A stretch of 64,000 nt of DNA from Niastella vici (GCF_002077945.1 NZ_LVYD01000042.1:1-64000); one strand, 5' to 3'; shown: positions 17,204-25,610, counted from the first letter of the stretch. A program made the numbers and translations. Notes: generated from the letters alone by a model not told the origin.

Positions 17204-18088
17204 TTATTCCGCTGCCTGTGTACCCAGCTTTTTGAGTTTCCATATCTGAACTATTAAATAAAGCAGCACAATCCACACAACAAAGAATATTGAAAAGCTC
17301 GTTATTTCCAGCCAAACAGGGGCTAAGCCTCTTCTTGCAAACAGGGTTCTTCTATTAAAGTCAGATGCATATATGCCGGGCACACCCCAGGGCACTGTCA
17401 GTTCGGCCGTTATATTTCCATATGCATCATTGTCTTCCACTTTGGCAATTAAGGTTATGTTTCCCCTGGCATCGCCGGGTAAACTGTCTCTTTGAAAATC
17501 CGCGGCCACAGTACCCAAAGAATCGGTAGTATAAGCAGGTGTTTCGTTAACGTTAAGGTCTGCATTCAATCTTTTAATTGCGACTTTAATATCCGCGCCT
17601 TTAACAGGCACCCATACACTGTCGCGCAATTCCTGCAGGGTGGCAATGATCTTCTTTCCTGCGATGGTATCAATTTTTATTTTGGACTTTGTAATATCCA
17701 GATCGCTGCTGGTTGACTTATATAATCCAGTAGCTGCTGAAACAACGAAAAACGATTGCTTTGAAGACCGGTTCCAGGCATCTTTTGCAGCAGGGGGTAT
17801 AAATAATACGGCCTCGCCGTTGCGATCTGAAACGGCTTTGCCCAGTAGGTTAGCCGGCGCATCGGCAGAAATATAAAAACTGACCGGTATACCCGCAACC
17901 GGTTTAAATTTCCCATCGATCTTTGCCTTTGTATTGACTTTTAAATACTGAACCTGGTTATTATTGTTAAAATACCCGGGATTTAGAATTAAGTCGTGCG
18001 TTGCATTCTGGGCAAACAGCAACGGATCGACCAATAAAACCACCAGTACTGGTAATATGATATTTTTAAGCATTCTCATGCTGTTCAA
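17204..18088 (-). CDS. Membrane-anchored periplasmic protein, last gene of the respiratory module
   Basis: The 294-residue protein has a signal peptide (cleaved near LLFAQ), a periplasmic part of about 220 residues with predicted beta-sandwich, Ig-like character (PVAGIPVSFYISAD, SDRNGEAVLFIPP), and a C-terminal transmembrane helix at about 262-283 with a short basic cytoplasmic end. I do not recognise a named family. Its start overlaps the NrfD-like gene by 23 bp, so translation is probably coupled. A partner or structural subunit of the membrane complex is inferred from position only. Confidence 0.75.
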   Translation of the reverse strand: MNSMRMLKNIILPVLVVLLVDPLLFAQNATHDLILNPGYFNNNNQVQYLKVNTKAKIDGKFKPVAGIPVSFYISADAPANLLGKAVSDRNGEAVLFIPPAAKDAWNRSSKQSFFVVSAATGLYKSTSSDLDITKSKIKIDTIAGKKIIATLQELRDSVWVPVKGADIKVAIKRLNADLNVNETPAYTTDSLGTVAADFQRDSLPGDARGNITLIAKVEDNDAYGNITAELTVPWGVPGIYASDFNRRTLFARRGLAPVWLEITSFSIFFVVWIVLLYLIVQIWKLKKLGTQAAE

Positions 18089-19373
18089 TTTCTGTAATTG
18101 TTTCCTGAATGGGTATGATAGGGAATAACCTGGCGAAGACCGTTATAATCAACATCATGCCAGCCAAAGAGCCCATGGCAATAGCCCATTCTTCCCAACT
18201 TGGAAAATAATGACGATAAGATGGCGGAACATCACGCATTGGCAGGAAGGGATGCAGCAAGGTAGGTGTTACGATCACATATCTTTTGATCCACGATCCG
18301 ATCACAACCAAACATCCTGCAATAAAGGCCGGCAAGGGCTTTCTTCCTTTTTTGAAAACCAGTATTAAAACAGGCAAAAACATAGAGGTGATAATGGCGA
18401 ACCAAAACAGGGGCGCAAAGTCACCGGCAAACAACCCCATTAAGTGTTCCTGGTCGGGCTTTTTCATTTTAAATGCCGGAACCAGAAATTCGTTGATATT
18501 AAAATATAAGTATACCAAAGCGAGCATCACGACTATTTTTCCCATCTTATCAAAATGCAGCTCTGTTATATATTTTTCCAGTTTATACGATTTGCGGAAG
18601 GCGTACATAGCCATGAGTACGCCGCCTGCGCCTACCAGGAATGCGCCTGATACAAAATAGGCGCCAAAGTTGGTGCTGTCCCAACCCGGACGATACGTTG
18701 TAGCAAACAGCCAGGAAGTGACGGTGTGAATGGAAAATGCTACCGGGATAATGGTTATGACAAGAATATTTATGGCGCATTCATTGATCTTAATTTGCGC
18801 CGGTGTATTTCTCCAGAATGAACCAAGGAATTTATACAATTTATTCGGGCGTTTACCCAGCTTTTTTTCGTTTTTCAGCAGCAGCATGCAATCGGGTAAC
18901 AGCGGAAAGTACAGGAGCAGGATGCTTATAAAGAAATAGGTGGTAATTACAATAACGTCCCAGATAATGGGCGACTGTAATCGTCCGTGAAAAAAGAGGT
19001 TGTAAAATCTGTCGGGCCGCCCCATATCCACCACAATAATAATGGCAGCAAACGTGATGGCGGAAACAGCAATGATTTCGGCAATCCTGGTCAGGGGCGT
19101 ACTCCAATGTACATCGGTCAATCGTAGTATGGCGGTGATTAATGAACCCACCAGGCTGATAGCAACAAAGAACACAAAATTGGAAATATAAATACCCCAC
19201 GACACATAATCTCTCATAGAAGTTACCACAAGCCCTTTTGACAACTGGCGGGTATATGCGATGAGGCCAACAACGCAAAGGCTTAATAAAACCCCGATCC
19301 ATAGTTTACCTGTAGCGTTGAATTTGCGTGGCAACAGGTCTTTTATTATTTCATTTTTTGCCAGATTTTCCAC
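18066..19373 (-). CDS. NrfD/PsrC-family quinone-interacting membrane subunit
   Basis: The 435-residue protein has about ten transmembrane helices and belongs to the NrfD (polysulfide reductase membrane subunit) family, which exchanges electrons between quinones and an iron-sulfur partner. Landmarks are YVSWGIYISNFVFFVAIS in the second helix region, VVDMGRPDRFYNLFFHGR and WDVIVITTYFF. The iron-sulfur gene lies 16 bp upstream, a standard pairing. In alternative complex III, Psr, Nrf and Ttr systems such pairs work with a further catalytic or heme subunit; here only c-type heme proteins and a heme-binding-type protein are present. Confidence 0.9.
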   Translation of the reverse strand: MENLAKNEIIKDLLPRKFNATGKLWIGVLLSLCVVGLIAYTRQLSKGLVVTSMRDYVSWGIYISNFVFFVAISLVGSLITAILRLTDVHWSTPLTRIAEIIAVSAITFAAIIIVVDMGRPDRFYNLFFHGRLQSPIIWDVIVITTYFFISILLLYFPLLPDCMLLLKNEKKLGKRPNKLYKFLGSFWRNTPAQIKINECAINILVITIIPVAFSIHTVTSWLFATTYRPGWDSTNFGAYFVSGAFLVGAGGVLMAMYAFRKSYKLEKYITELHFDKMGKIVVMLALVYLYFNINEFLVPAFKMKKPDQEHLMGLFAGDFAPLFWFAIITSMFLPVLILVFKKGRKPLPAFIAGCLVVIGSWIKRYVIVTPTLLHPFLPMRDVPPSYRHYFPSWEEWAIAMGSLAGMMLIITVFARLFPIIPIQETITEIEQHENA

Positions 19374-19389
19374 AGCGTTTCATTTTAAA

Positions 19390-20319
19390 TTAACTTTTTT
19401 CCCCTTCCTCCTTTTCATCATCTTTTTTAAATGGAAAATTTCTGTTTACGGGGGGCAGATAATACACACTGGGTTTGGTGCCCAGGTCTTCCATTAACCT
19501 GTAACCGGCCTTATCCCTAACCAGTTCGCTAAACCGAAATGTTTCAGATCCGTTCGTCACCGAGTCTTCTATCATATCACCAAAAAAGAACACCCCGTTA
19601 GGGCAGGCGGAAACGCAATGCGGTAACTCTCCCTGTCTTGTCATATCGGCGCAAAAATCACATTTCCCCACCGTTCCTTTTTTTTGCGGCACACTGGTTT
19701 CGCATGAATAAGGCTGATCGGCTATTTCTTTGGGCAACTCCGGTTCACTCCAGTTAAATACCCTGGTTGAATAGGGGCAGGCTGCCATACAAAAGCGGCA
19801 ACCTATACAACGGTCGCTGTCGATTAATACAATGCCATCCTGGCGTTTAAATGTAGCATCTACAGGACATACTTTAACACAGGGGGGCTCATCGCAATGC
19901 ATGCAGGTGGTAGGTTCCCAGTAAGGCGCCGTATGCTCGGCATCCTGCATAGGGTATACCTTGATCCAGTTTTGCCCCGGATGTACATGGTGCACATGAT
20001 CACAGGCTTCCTGGCATTTCTTCAGGCTTTTGCACCGGGAGAGGTCAATGACCATAACAAATTTTTTACCCTTGATCCCTATCCTTGCCTCGTCGTTTGA
20101 AACCGGTGGCATATGTGGAACCGGTTTTAAGAAAGCCTTATCCACTTCAATCACTTCGCCATTTACAGAAAGAAGTTTTACTTTTTCACCCGAAGGTTTT
20201 ACCATTTCCCCGGCACTGCTTTCAAAAGGATTGTTTTCTTCGGAACATCCTGCAAGAGCAGCGCCTGCCATCAGGGCGCCTGCAATAAATTCTCTCCGTG
20301 AGGTATCTGTTGGTTTCAT
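19390..20319 (-). CDS. Tat-exported 4Fe-4S dicluster ferredoxin subunit, probable lipoprotein
   Basis: The 309-residue protein starts with a twin-arginine signal (SRREFIAGALMAGAALAGC), whose end is also a lipobox. Four cysteine groups follow: CKSLKKCQEAC, CMHCDEPPCVKVC, CIGCRFCMAAC and CDFCADMTRQGELPHCVSAC, the PsrB/DmsB/NrfC layout for four cubane clusters. It should pass electrons to or from the NrfD-like protein encoded next. The open frame extends to 20406, but the ATG at 20317-20319 gives the Tat signal at the N-terminus. No molybdopterin catalytic subunit lies nearby. Confidence 0.92.
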   Translation of the reverse strand: MKPTDTSRREFIAGALMAGAALAGCSEENNPFESSAGEMVKPSGEKVKLLSVNGEVIEVDKAFLKPVPHMPPVSNDEARIGIKGKKFVMVIDLSRCKSLKKCQEACDHVHHVHPGQNWIKVYPMQDAEHTAPYWEPTTCMHCDEPPCVKVCPVDATFKRQDGIVLIDSDRCIGCRFCMAACPYSTRVFNWSEPELPKEIADQPYSCETSVPQKKGTVGKCDFCADMTRQGELPHCVSACPNGVFFFGDMIEDSVTNGSETFRFSELVRDKAGYRLMEDLGTKPSVYYLPPVNRNFPFKKDDEKEEGEKS

Positions 20320-20332
20320 GTGTTTTAAATGT

Positions 20333-20602
20333 TTACGGCTTTTTAATCCAGTCACGTAATTCCTTATCGGAAATCTTTTGTTGCAGTATATTGATCTTCG
20401 AAACATCTACCTCCACTAACTGCCCATCCTGCGATAACACCTGCATTGTGCCATTTTTACTGCCGGGTGAACAATCGATGACCGATCTTTTTTTGGAGAA
20501 CATACGCATCTTCCACAGGGGAAAAACAGATAATATACCGATCCAGGCCAATAATTTGCGCCTTCCTGCAGGGGTGTGGGAAACTGATTCAACTTTTTCC
20601 AT
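20333..20602 (-). CDS. Small membrane protein of the respiratory module
   Basis: The 89-residue protein has a basic start, one hydrophobic segment (LLAWIGILSVFPLW, about 17-30) and a soluble tail. The tail segment VLSQDGQLVEVDVSKI resembles the stretch after the Tat signal of the next protein (LLSVNGEVIEVDKAFL). That similarity suggests a split or duplicated N-terminal part of the iron-sulfur subunit, perhaps with the GRRKLLAW block as a relic Tat-like signal. The gene ends 13 bp before the iron-sulfur start. The function is unknown. Confidence 0.65.
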   Translation of the reverse strand: MEKVESVSHTPAGRRKLLAWIGILSVFPLWKMRMFSKKRSVIDCSPGSKNGTMQVLSQDGQLVEVDVSKINILQQKISDKELRDWIKKP

Positions 20603-20650
20603 ACATGAAGCTTGAGGATTATAAAGGTGTTCCTGTACGGGACAAACTAA

Positions 20651-21049
20651 TTATTTCTTCAGGGTACGCATATAATTCACCACATTCCAGATATCTTCTG
20701 CATCAGGGATTTTCTTTTTAAAACTGGGCATATCTTCTCTTCCTTCAGCAATTTTATAAAACAAAGAGCCGTCTGATTGAGATTGGGCAGTGGCTGTTGA
20801 AAGGTCCTGCGGTTGCGTTTTTAACTGGGCAGCTTTTGTTCCATCGCCTAATCCCTTTTTACCATGACAGGAAACACAATGTTGTATCCACAAACTCTTA
20901 CCGGCATTTACTGATTCACTGGATGGCTTAACCGGATTTGCTGTTTTTGCTGCCTTATCCGGAACAGGCCATGGTTTTACCTGTTTAACTGCAAAGCCAC
21001 CGGATAAAATAAAAACACCTGAAATAATACCCATTGATAGAATGTTCAT
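20651..21049 (-). CDS. Monoheme c-type cytochrome
   Basis: The 132-residue exported protein has an N-terminal hydrophobic signal/anchor (to about residue 20). A class I cytochrome c fold binds heme at CVSCHG (about residues 58-63), with a probable axial Met in GREDMPSFKKKI and the C-terminal helix DIWNVVNYMRTL. It is the likely periplasmic electron carrier between the membrane complex and downstream acceptors. Confidence 0.92.
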   Translation of the reverse strand: MNILSMGIISGVFILSGGFAVKQVKPWPVPDKAAKTANPVKPSSESVNAGKSLWIQHCVSCHGKKGLGDGTKAAQLKTQPQDLSTATAQSQSDGSLFYKIAEGREDMPSFKKKIPDAEDIWNVVNYMRTLKK

Positions 21050-21061
21050 AGCTGTTTATAT

Positions 21062-21988
21062 TTAAAAATTCCAAAGTCGTGAAATATTGAACCCTATAAC
21101 AAACTGCCCTTTTGTATAATCATTCTGGTTTAATAGATTATTGTCCTGCGGAAGGGTATATCCATAATTACCGGCAAATACCTGGAAGGTATGGCCGCTG
21201 GTTTGCATTTGTAACCCCAGGCTGATGTTAGGATGGGGATTATTCATCGCATGCTGCGTTATAGGTTGATCGTAATTGGCAACGATGGAGGTTTTAGGAG
21301 TTATTTTATATCTTCCGCTAAAGCAAACAGCCAAATGATCGTTTTTCATTTTTAGCTGAATGGTATTTGATTTATCATAGTATCCCTCAATATTATTAAA
21401 ATGCGTAATACTGAATCCAACCTGCGCAGACAAGGCTTCAGTGATCTTTCTGGCCACCAGCACCTGGTTGAAAAAGGTAAAACGGTCAGAAAATGTTACA
21501 ATGGGTAATGAGGCATTTTTTTTCCGCGTATCCATAGCCAAATTGCCAAAGTAAGTAACCGATACAGGCATGGCATTGTCTTTTGTTTGCTTCAACAGGG
21601 CGTATTTCAAACTGCCATCAACCTGCATATTAAAGTTGTTTACCCCAAACCCCACCTGCAGATCTTTAACAGGTACGTAGCTGAACCCCAGTCGCATATT
21701 AGCACCGGCAAACAGCCCAAACAAATCGGTAAAGCCATTATTGACAGTGCCAAACCGGTGACTGATGTCAAATTCGAAAGTTCCTTTAACCGGCACCATT
21801 ACCGTTTGATTGTCGATTAAATAATTTCCTTCAAACGTATTTTTTGCATATGACTTTTTCTTCACTACCGGTTCGGCCGCCGTTGAATCCTGAGCACTTA
21901 AATTATTGCCGGAATACACCGCTGAAAAAAGCAACAGGATTATTAGTTTCCTGTAAAGAGTGGCATACCGATGTAATACTGTAAGCAT
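21062..21988 (-). CDS. DUF5777-family outer-membrane beta-barrel protein
   Basis: The 308-residue protein has a signal peptide (cleaved near LSAQD) and alternating beta strands throughout, ending in an aromatic residue (SRLWNF), as expected for an outer-membrane barrel. The segment VKGTFEFDISHRFG is typical of DUF5777. The family often accompanies cytochromes in Bacteroidota; its task is unknown, possibly metabolite passage or holding surface heme proteins. The ATG at 21986-21988 lies 10 bp after the preceding stop and is preferred over 22045. Confidence 0.85.
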   Translation of the reverse strand: MLTVLHRYATLYRKLIILLLFSAVYSGNNLSAQDSTAAEPVVKKKSYAKNTFEGNYLIDNQTVMVPVKGTFEFDISHRFGTVNNGFTDLFGLFAGANMRLGFSYVPVKDLQVGFGVNNFNMQVDGSLKYALLKQTKDNAMPVSVTYFGNLAMDTRKKNASLPIVTFSDRFTFFNQVLVARKITEALSAQVGFSITHFNNIEGYYDKSNTIQLKMKNDHLAVCFSGRYKITPKTSIVANYDQPITQHAMNNPHPNISLGLQMQTSGHTFQVFAGNYGYTLPQDNNLLNQNDYTKGQFVIGFNISRLWNF

Positions 21989-21998
21989 TGTACTGTTT

Positions 21999-22397
21999 TT
22001 AGTTGTTTTTGGCGCCCTGGTTAATCCATGCATAAACTTTCGCATTGATATCCTGGTTTGGACCGTTACCCAATGGCATTACCGGGCTTTTTTTGCCGGT
22101 TAGCCATAACATGATCACGCTATTGTCCGGATCATTGGCCTTTATATAACTTCCCCGGGCTAACGATTGGAAAGCATTGACTGTTGAAAGATCAGGCGTT
22201 TTTCCGCCCGGCACATGACAACCACTTAATGCGCAGTTTTTTTCGAAGAGGGGGATGATATCATTGGTGAAACTCATTGTGGTGGTAATGGCACTACCGG
22301 GATTAACTACTACTGTAGTAGATTTGTAACAACCTGAAATAGCAATCATCAGTATGGCGATGAACCCCGATATGATTGCTACCGTTCTCAATTGCAT
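21999..22397 (-). CDS. Small lipoprotein with cytochrome-c-like CX4CH motif
   Basis: The 132-residue protein has a lipobox (IAISGC, Cys about 23). FTNDIIPLFEKNCALSGCH gives C-ALSG-CH, a spacing wider than the usual CXXCH. A possible Met ligand lies in KKSPVMPLGNG. The family resembles the short planctomycete-type cytochrome C domains found on Bacteroidota surface proteins. Whether heme attaches to CX4CH here is not certain. The frame is open to 22493, but the ATG at 22395-22397 matches the signal peptide. Confidence 0.8.
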   Translation of the reverse strand: MQLRTVAIISGFIAILMIAISGCYKSTTVVVNPGSAITTTMSFTNDIIPLFEKNCALSGCHVPGGKTPDLSTVNAFQSLARGSYIKANDPDNSVIMLWLTGKKSPVMPLGNGPNQDINAKVYAWINQGAKNN

Positions 22398-22429
22398 ATG
22401 TGTTCGTTTTAAATGAATCAGAACGTTAC

Positions 22430-23743
22430 TTATCGCTGAAATTTCAACAGCAGGTTCGGTTGAATACCATGCTGGTTGTTTGACTGATTCCATATAGCCA
22501 GGCCAAACTGCTGATCCTGCAGGCCCGATAAGTCAACATCCTGTTTCAATGTGTCGTCTGTTCTTAATTTACGCTTGAATTCAATAACCCAACCGGTACC
22601 GGTGTACACGGCAGAACAGGTAATGTCGGCCCGGCCGCCAACCAAAGGAGAAGCTATGTAGCCAGGGAAACATTTTGCTCCATCTCCTCCGAAAACCGCA
22701 TCGCCCGCTCTCTGATAATCGGTACCCACATTCGGGTTAATAGAACCGCCATTGTAACTTAAAACGCCGGTTGAACTTACGCCTGTAATTTTCACGGCTT
22801 TGCCCCCCGGTAATGTATCGGTTGCCAGAATATAATAATAACTGGAAGCGTCGGGAATAATCCACAGGGGAACATTAACAGATACGCCTGTTCCATCTAA
22901 CTTTAATGATTGCCTGTTATTAGAAGCTCCCTGTAAAGCCGCAGTAGTATAACTTGGTGAGTATGGCCATTTTGAATTGGCGCCCGAAACAACAATACCA
23001 TCCACGTGGCGACCATTTCCCGATCCCCCAACGAGGTTGGTAACTCCCGGGCCGCCGGCCCAATCCTGATAGTTGTCGTCCATTTGATTGAATAATACAT
23101 CCCTGCTTAAATGAGCCCACCACATATCAATTTTTTCACTGGCCCCATTGGTATAGTGGTTACCGCTTCCTGCATTTGATTGCGAAACAGGAGGATTCAC
23201 AGAAAAATCTGTATAGGGCGTAAATACATGGCAACTGGCATAACAGGTTTGGGAAATAAATTTGGGCGTTGAGAAATCAATATTCCATAACATAGCAAAT
23301 TTATCCTCGCCATGCCCCTGCCTTGTTAATTTTCCATTTACATCATATGTTCTGCTGGTAGGCTCCTGCGCCCAAAGTTTGGTATCGGTATTAAAATACC
23401 AGGGCGCTACGTTTACACTTTTTGTACTGTCGGCATACTCCAGCAAAAAATAAATGTATTGATCATCATACATTGAACGAAGGGTTGCAGGATATGTTTC
23501 CCCGTTATAACCGGTAAAAAGATTATTACCCGGGTCGGGTACCGTAGGAGTAACAGATATACTGGTGGCCTTACTCCATTCACCATCAATATTTCCATCA
23601 ATTACAGGGGGCGTTGTTGTTTTGTAGGAGACAAGGGTATTGGAATCAGCGGAGGAACTAAGAACCACCTGATCCTTCCTTGTACAATATAACAGCAGTG
23701 TTGTTGATGTAGCCAACAAGAAGATTATAAAGTATTTTTTCAT
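22430..23743 (-). CDS. Lipoprotein related to the heme-binding subunit of ethylbenzene dehydrogenase
   Basis: The 437-residue protein has a lipobox (LLLYC) near residue 20. Its body has the beta-sandwich pattern of the ethylbenzene-dehydrogenase-related heme domain: DGNIDGEWSKATSISV, MYDDQYIYFLLEYAD, TGWVIEFKRKLRT, QQFGLAIWNQSNNQHG. It also contains CYASCH, i.e. CX3CH, a non-standard heme-attachment spacing. In molybdenum enzymes this domain carries heme b and receives electrons from a catalytic subunit that is missing here. It is the first gene of the leftward module; its promoter should lie in 23744-24041, where I see no clear box. Confidence 0.85.
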   Translation of the reverse strand: MKKYFIIFLLATSTTLLLYCTRKDQVVLSSSADSNTLVSYKTTTPPVIDGNIDGEWSKATSISVTPTVPDPGNNLFTGYNGETYPATLRSMYDDQYIYFLLEYADSTKSVNVAPWYFNTDTKLWAQEPTSRTYDVNGKLTRQGHGEDKFAMLWNIDFSTPKFISQTCYASCHVFTPYTDFSVNPPVSQSNAGSGNHYTNGASEKIDMWWAHLSRDVLFNQMDDNYQDWAGGPGVTNLVGGSGNGRHVDGIVVSGANSKWPYSPSYTTAALQGASNNRQSLKLDGTGVSVNVPLWIIPDASSYYYILATDTLPGGKAVKITGVSSTGVLSYNGGSINPNVGTDYQRAGDAVFGGDGAKCFPGYIASPLVGGRADITCSAVYTGTGWVIEFKRKLRTDDTLKQDVDLSGLQDQQFGLAIWNQSNNQHGIQPNLLLKFQR

Positions 23744-24041
23744 ACGCCTGTTTTTATCCAAAGAGCAATATATCGCCTGCAAATATTGGTTGTATATTTT
23801 TTCCCACAAAAAATTATACTCATGATTTTCCATGATATTTGTCATATCTATTGAAGCATAAATTGACTAAATAGATTCTCCGTACAAATGATTTAAGGGT
23901 CCAAGATCGCGTCTATTCATTTGATAAATAGTCATATACAAGTTGACAACCTATATCAACGTTGTACCGTTAGAGTTATCGTTCATGCATTACCAGTTAA
24001 TCTGTAATTTATACACACCGGAAAGCAGGCATAGCCGCCCT
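23744..24041. other. 298-bp gene-free stretch upstream of the respiratory module
   Basis: AT-rich, with short dyads such as ATGATATTTGTCAT but no perfect FNR/CRP site and no clear TAnnTTTG box facing left. It presumably holds the module promoter. No gene is seen. Confidence 0.5.
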
Positions 24042-24475
24042 TTATTTAATGTAATCTGGCCAACAGCACCAGATACATTTGAAGAGACAAAAAGTAGCGG
24101 CGATCAGCACAGCGTCGTGGATCTCTTTGTCTGTAGCGCCTTGCTTTCTGGCTGCTTCGATGTCATCTGGCGTCACACTCCTGCCGCTCTGCTGTACCCT
24201 GGCTGCAATATTCATCAATGTTTTGAGTTTGGAGCTAATGTTGACAGTAGCAGGATCCTTTATCACACCCTTTACCACATCTCCATGGCCATCCAATACC
24301 TGGCGATAGCACCATGCATGTTGGCGTAATACTTATATTCGTTGAGGCTGAACGTATAAGTGGCGATAAGCTCGCGTTTGCCCGGAGTAAGGGTTGAAGT
24401 TGTAGGATCGTGCAGTAGTGTTTGAACCAGATCGTTCAGTGGTTTAGCAGTATCGGCACTTCCCTGCGCCGCCGA
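24042..24475 (-). pseudogene. Decayed carboxymuconolactone decarboxylase-like (AhpD-fold) gene
   Basis: Two frames together read as an AhpD-type alkylhydroperoxidase. The first (right side) gives KPLNDLVQTLLHDP and LTPGKRELIATYTFSLNE; the second gives DVVKGVIKDP, SSKLKTLMNIAARVQQSG and GATDKEIHDAVLIAATFC. A frameshift lies near 24300. An in-frame stop just before the first block removes the start, and the C-terminal end is scrambled. Both Cys of the expected catalytic CXXC are Tyr (YKYY before ANMHG), each explained by one G-to-A change. It is therefore a non-functional relic near the right end of the proposed island. Confidence 0.75.
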
Positions 24476-24608
24476 TCAGAAGCGTAAAAGGACTTGTAGA
24501 TTATTGGAGATTTTCGCCGATTCAGTTGAAAGTGGCTAATACATAAGATTTTATAAATAGCAAATCCCCTCCGAATTCGGCAAAGTGCCTGAACCAACTC
24601 CCTAACCC

Positions 24609-24676
24609 GGTACAAGGAAATTCCAAAGAAACAAACAAGGTCCCAGGCGGAAAAGTCTGGGATTTTTTTTGGGCCT
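24609..24676 (+). repeat. Direct repeat copy B (tRNA-Glu 3' end remnant plus terminator)
   Basis: GGTACAAGGAAATTCC and the following sequence match 16664 onward with three mismatches in 58 bp. Bases just before it (TCCCTAACCCGGTAC) still resemble the tRNA 3' end (TCCCGTACGCGGTAC). The hairpin TCCCAG (24641-24646)/CTGGGA (24657-24662) is followed by eight T, so it may still terminate transcription. Confidence 0.7.
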
Positions 24677-24681
24677 GCGTG

Positions 24682-24710
24682 TTGATTCCTGCCATTAAAA
24701 AGTATCTTCG
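24682..24710 (+). promoter_or_regulatory. Probable promoter of the acyltransferase-desaturase operon
   Basis: TTG (24682-24684), an 18-nt spacer and TATCTTCG (24703-24710, one change from consensus). The ATG follows 6 nt later, so the mRNA would be nearly leaderless. Confidence 0.5.
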
Positions 24711-24716
24711 CCCTTC

Positions 24717-25610
24717 ATGAAAGGCCTGATCTATTACATCACATTACCGTTCATTTATTTACTTTCCCTTCTACCCTTCCCCATCTTATACCGGGTAAGT
24801 GATGGGTTCTATTTTATCCTCTATTATGTTACCGGCTATCGCAAAAAAGTAGCCATGCAAAACCTTCGCAATTCTTTCCCCGAAAAACCGGAAGCAGAAA
24901 TAAAAAGATTGTGCAGGGACTACTATCACTACCTCTGCGACCTCTTCCTCGAGAGTTTTAAAACGCTTACGATCGGGCGTTCAACGATGTTAAAACGCTG
25001 CACCTTAAGCCCGGCCGCAAAAGACATCTTCGACCGCTATCACCGGGAAGGGAAAAGCATTATGCTCGTTATGGGGCATTACGGCAATTGGGAATGGGCA
25101 GGTAATACATTCAGCCTCACTTGTAAACAGAAATTATTTGTGGTATATCATCCGTTTGGCAATAAGTATTTCAACGGATTAATGTATCGCATGCGTACGC
25201 GCTTTGGTACCGGGCTTATTGCGATGAAAGATACCTACAAAGACATGGTGAAGCATAAAGCAATGATCAGTGTTACTGCATTCATCGCCGACCAAACGCC
25301 ATCGCCGGAAAATGCATTCTGGACAACCTTTCTGAACCAGGATACACCTGTATTCCAGGGAACGGAAAAAATTGCAAAAAAAATGGGTTACCCCATTGTA
25401 TATATAACAATAAAGCGACTGAAAAGAGGTTATTACAACATCCTGGCGGAAATATTGTCGGAAGACTCTAAAAATACCGCCGACGGAAAAATTTCTGAAT
25501 TACACACCGCCAGACTGGAAAAAGATATACGAGAACAACCTGAAATATGGCTTTGGACACATAGACGATGGAAGCACAAACGCCCGGCACAAAATAAATC
25601 AACTGTATAA
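24717..25610 (+). CDS. LpxL/HtrB-like lysophospholipid or lipid A acyltransferase
   Basis: The 297-residue inner-membrane-associated acyltransferase would add a fatty acyl chain to lipid A or a related lipid. It has an N-terminal hydrophobic stretch (residues 1-22 and 30-40), the catalytic HX4E-type motif HYGNWE at 121-126, and FIADQTP further on, both typical of the LpxL family. The fatty-acid desaturase gene starts 18 bp after its stop, so the two form an operon for envelope lipid modification. The acceptor lipid cannot be told from sequence. Confidence 0.9.
   Translation: MKGLIYYITLPFIYLLSLLPFPILYRVSDGFYFILYYVTGYRKKVAMQNLRNSFPEKPEAEIKRLCRDYYHYLCDLFLESFKTLTIGRSTMLKRCTLSPAAKDIFDRYHREGKSIMLVMGHYGNWEWAGNTFSLTCKQKLFVVYHPFGNKYFNGLMYRMRTRFGTGLIAMKDTYKDMVKHKAMISVTAFIADQTPSPENAFWTTFLNQDTPVFQGTEKIAKKMGYPIVYITIKRLKRGYYNILAEILSEDSKNTADGKISELHTARLEKDIREQPEIWLWTHRRWKHKRPAQNKSTV

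Noticed and set aside
23744-24041. FNR/CRP-like sites upstream of the respiratory module
   Set aside because: TTGATAAATAGTCA and TTGA-N9-TCAA are near matches only; the spacing or second half-site is wrong.
17160-24608. Integrase or excision genes in the proposed island
   Set aside because: None found on either strand, so the island is proposed from repeats and remnants only and is probably immobile.
24481-24608. Complete second tRNA-Glu before repeat copy B
   Set aside because: Only the last bases of the acceptor resemble the tRNA; no D-arm, anticodon arm or T-arm can be drawn.
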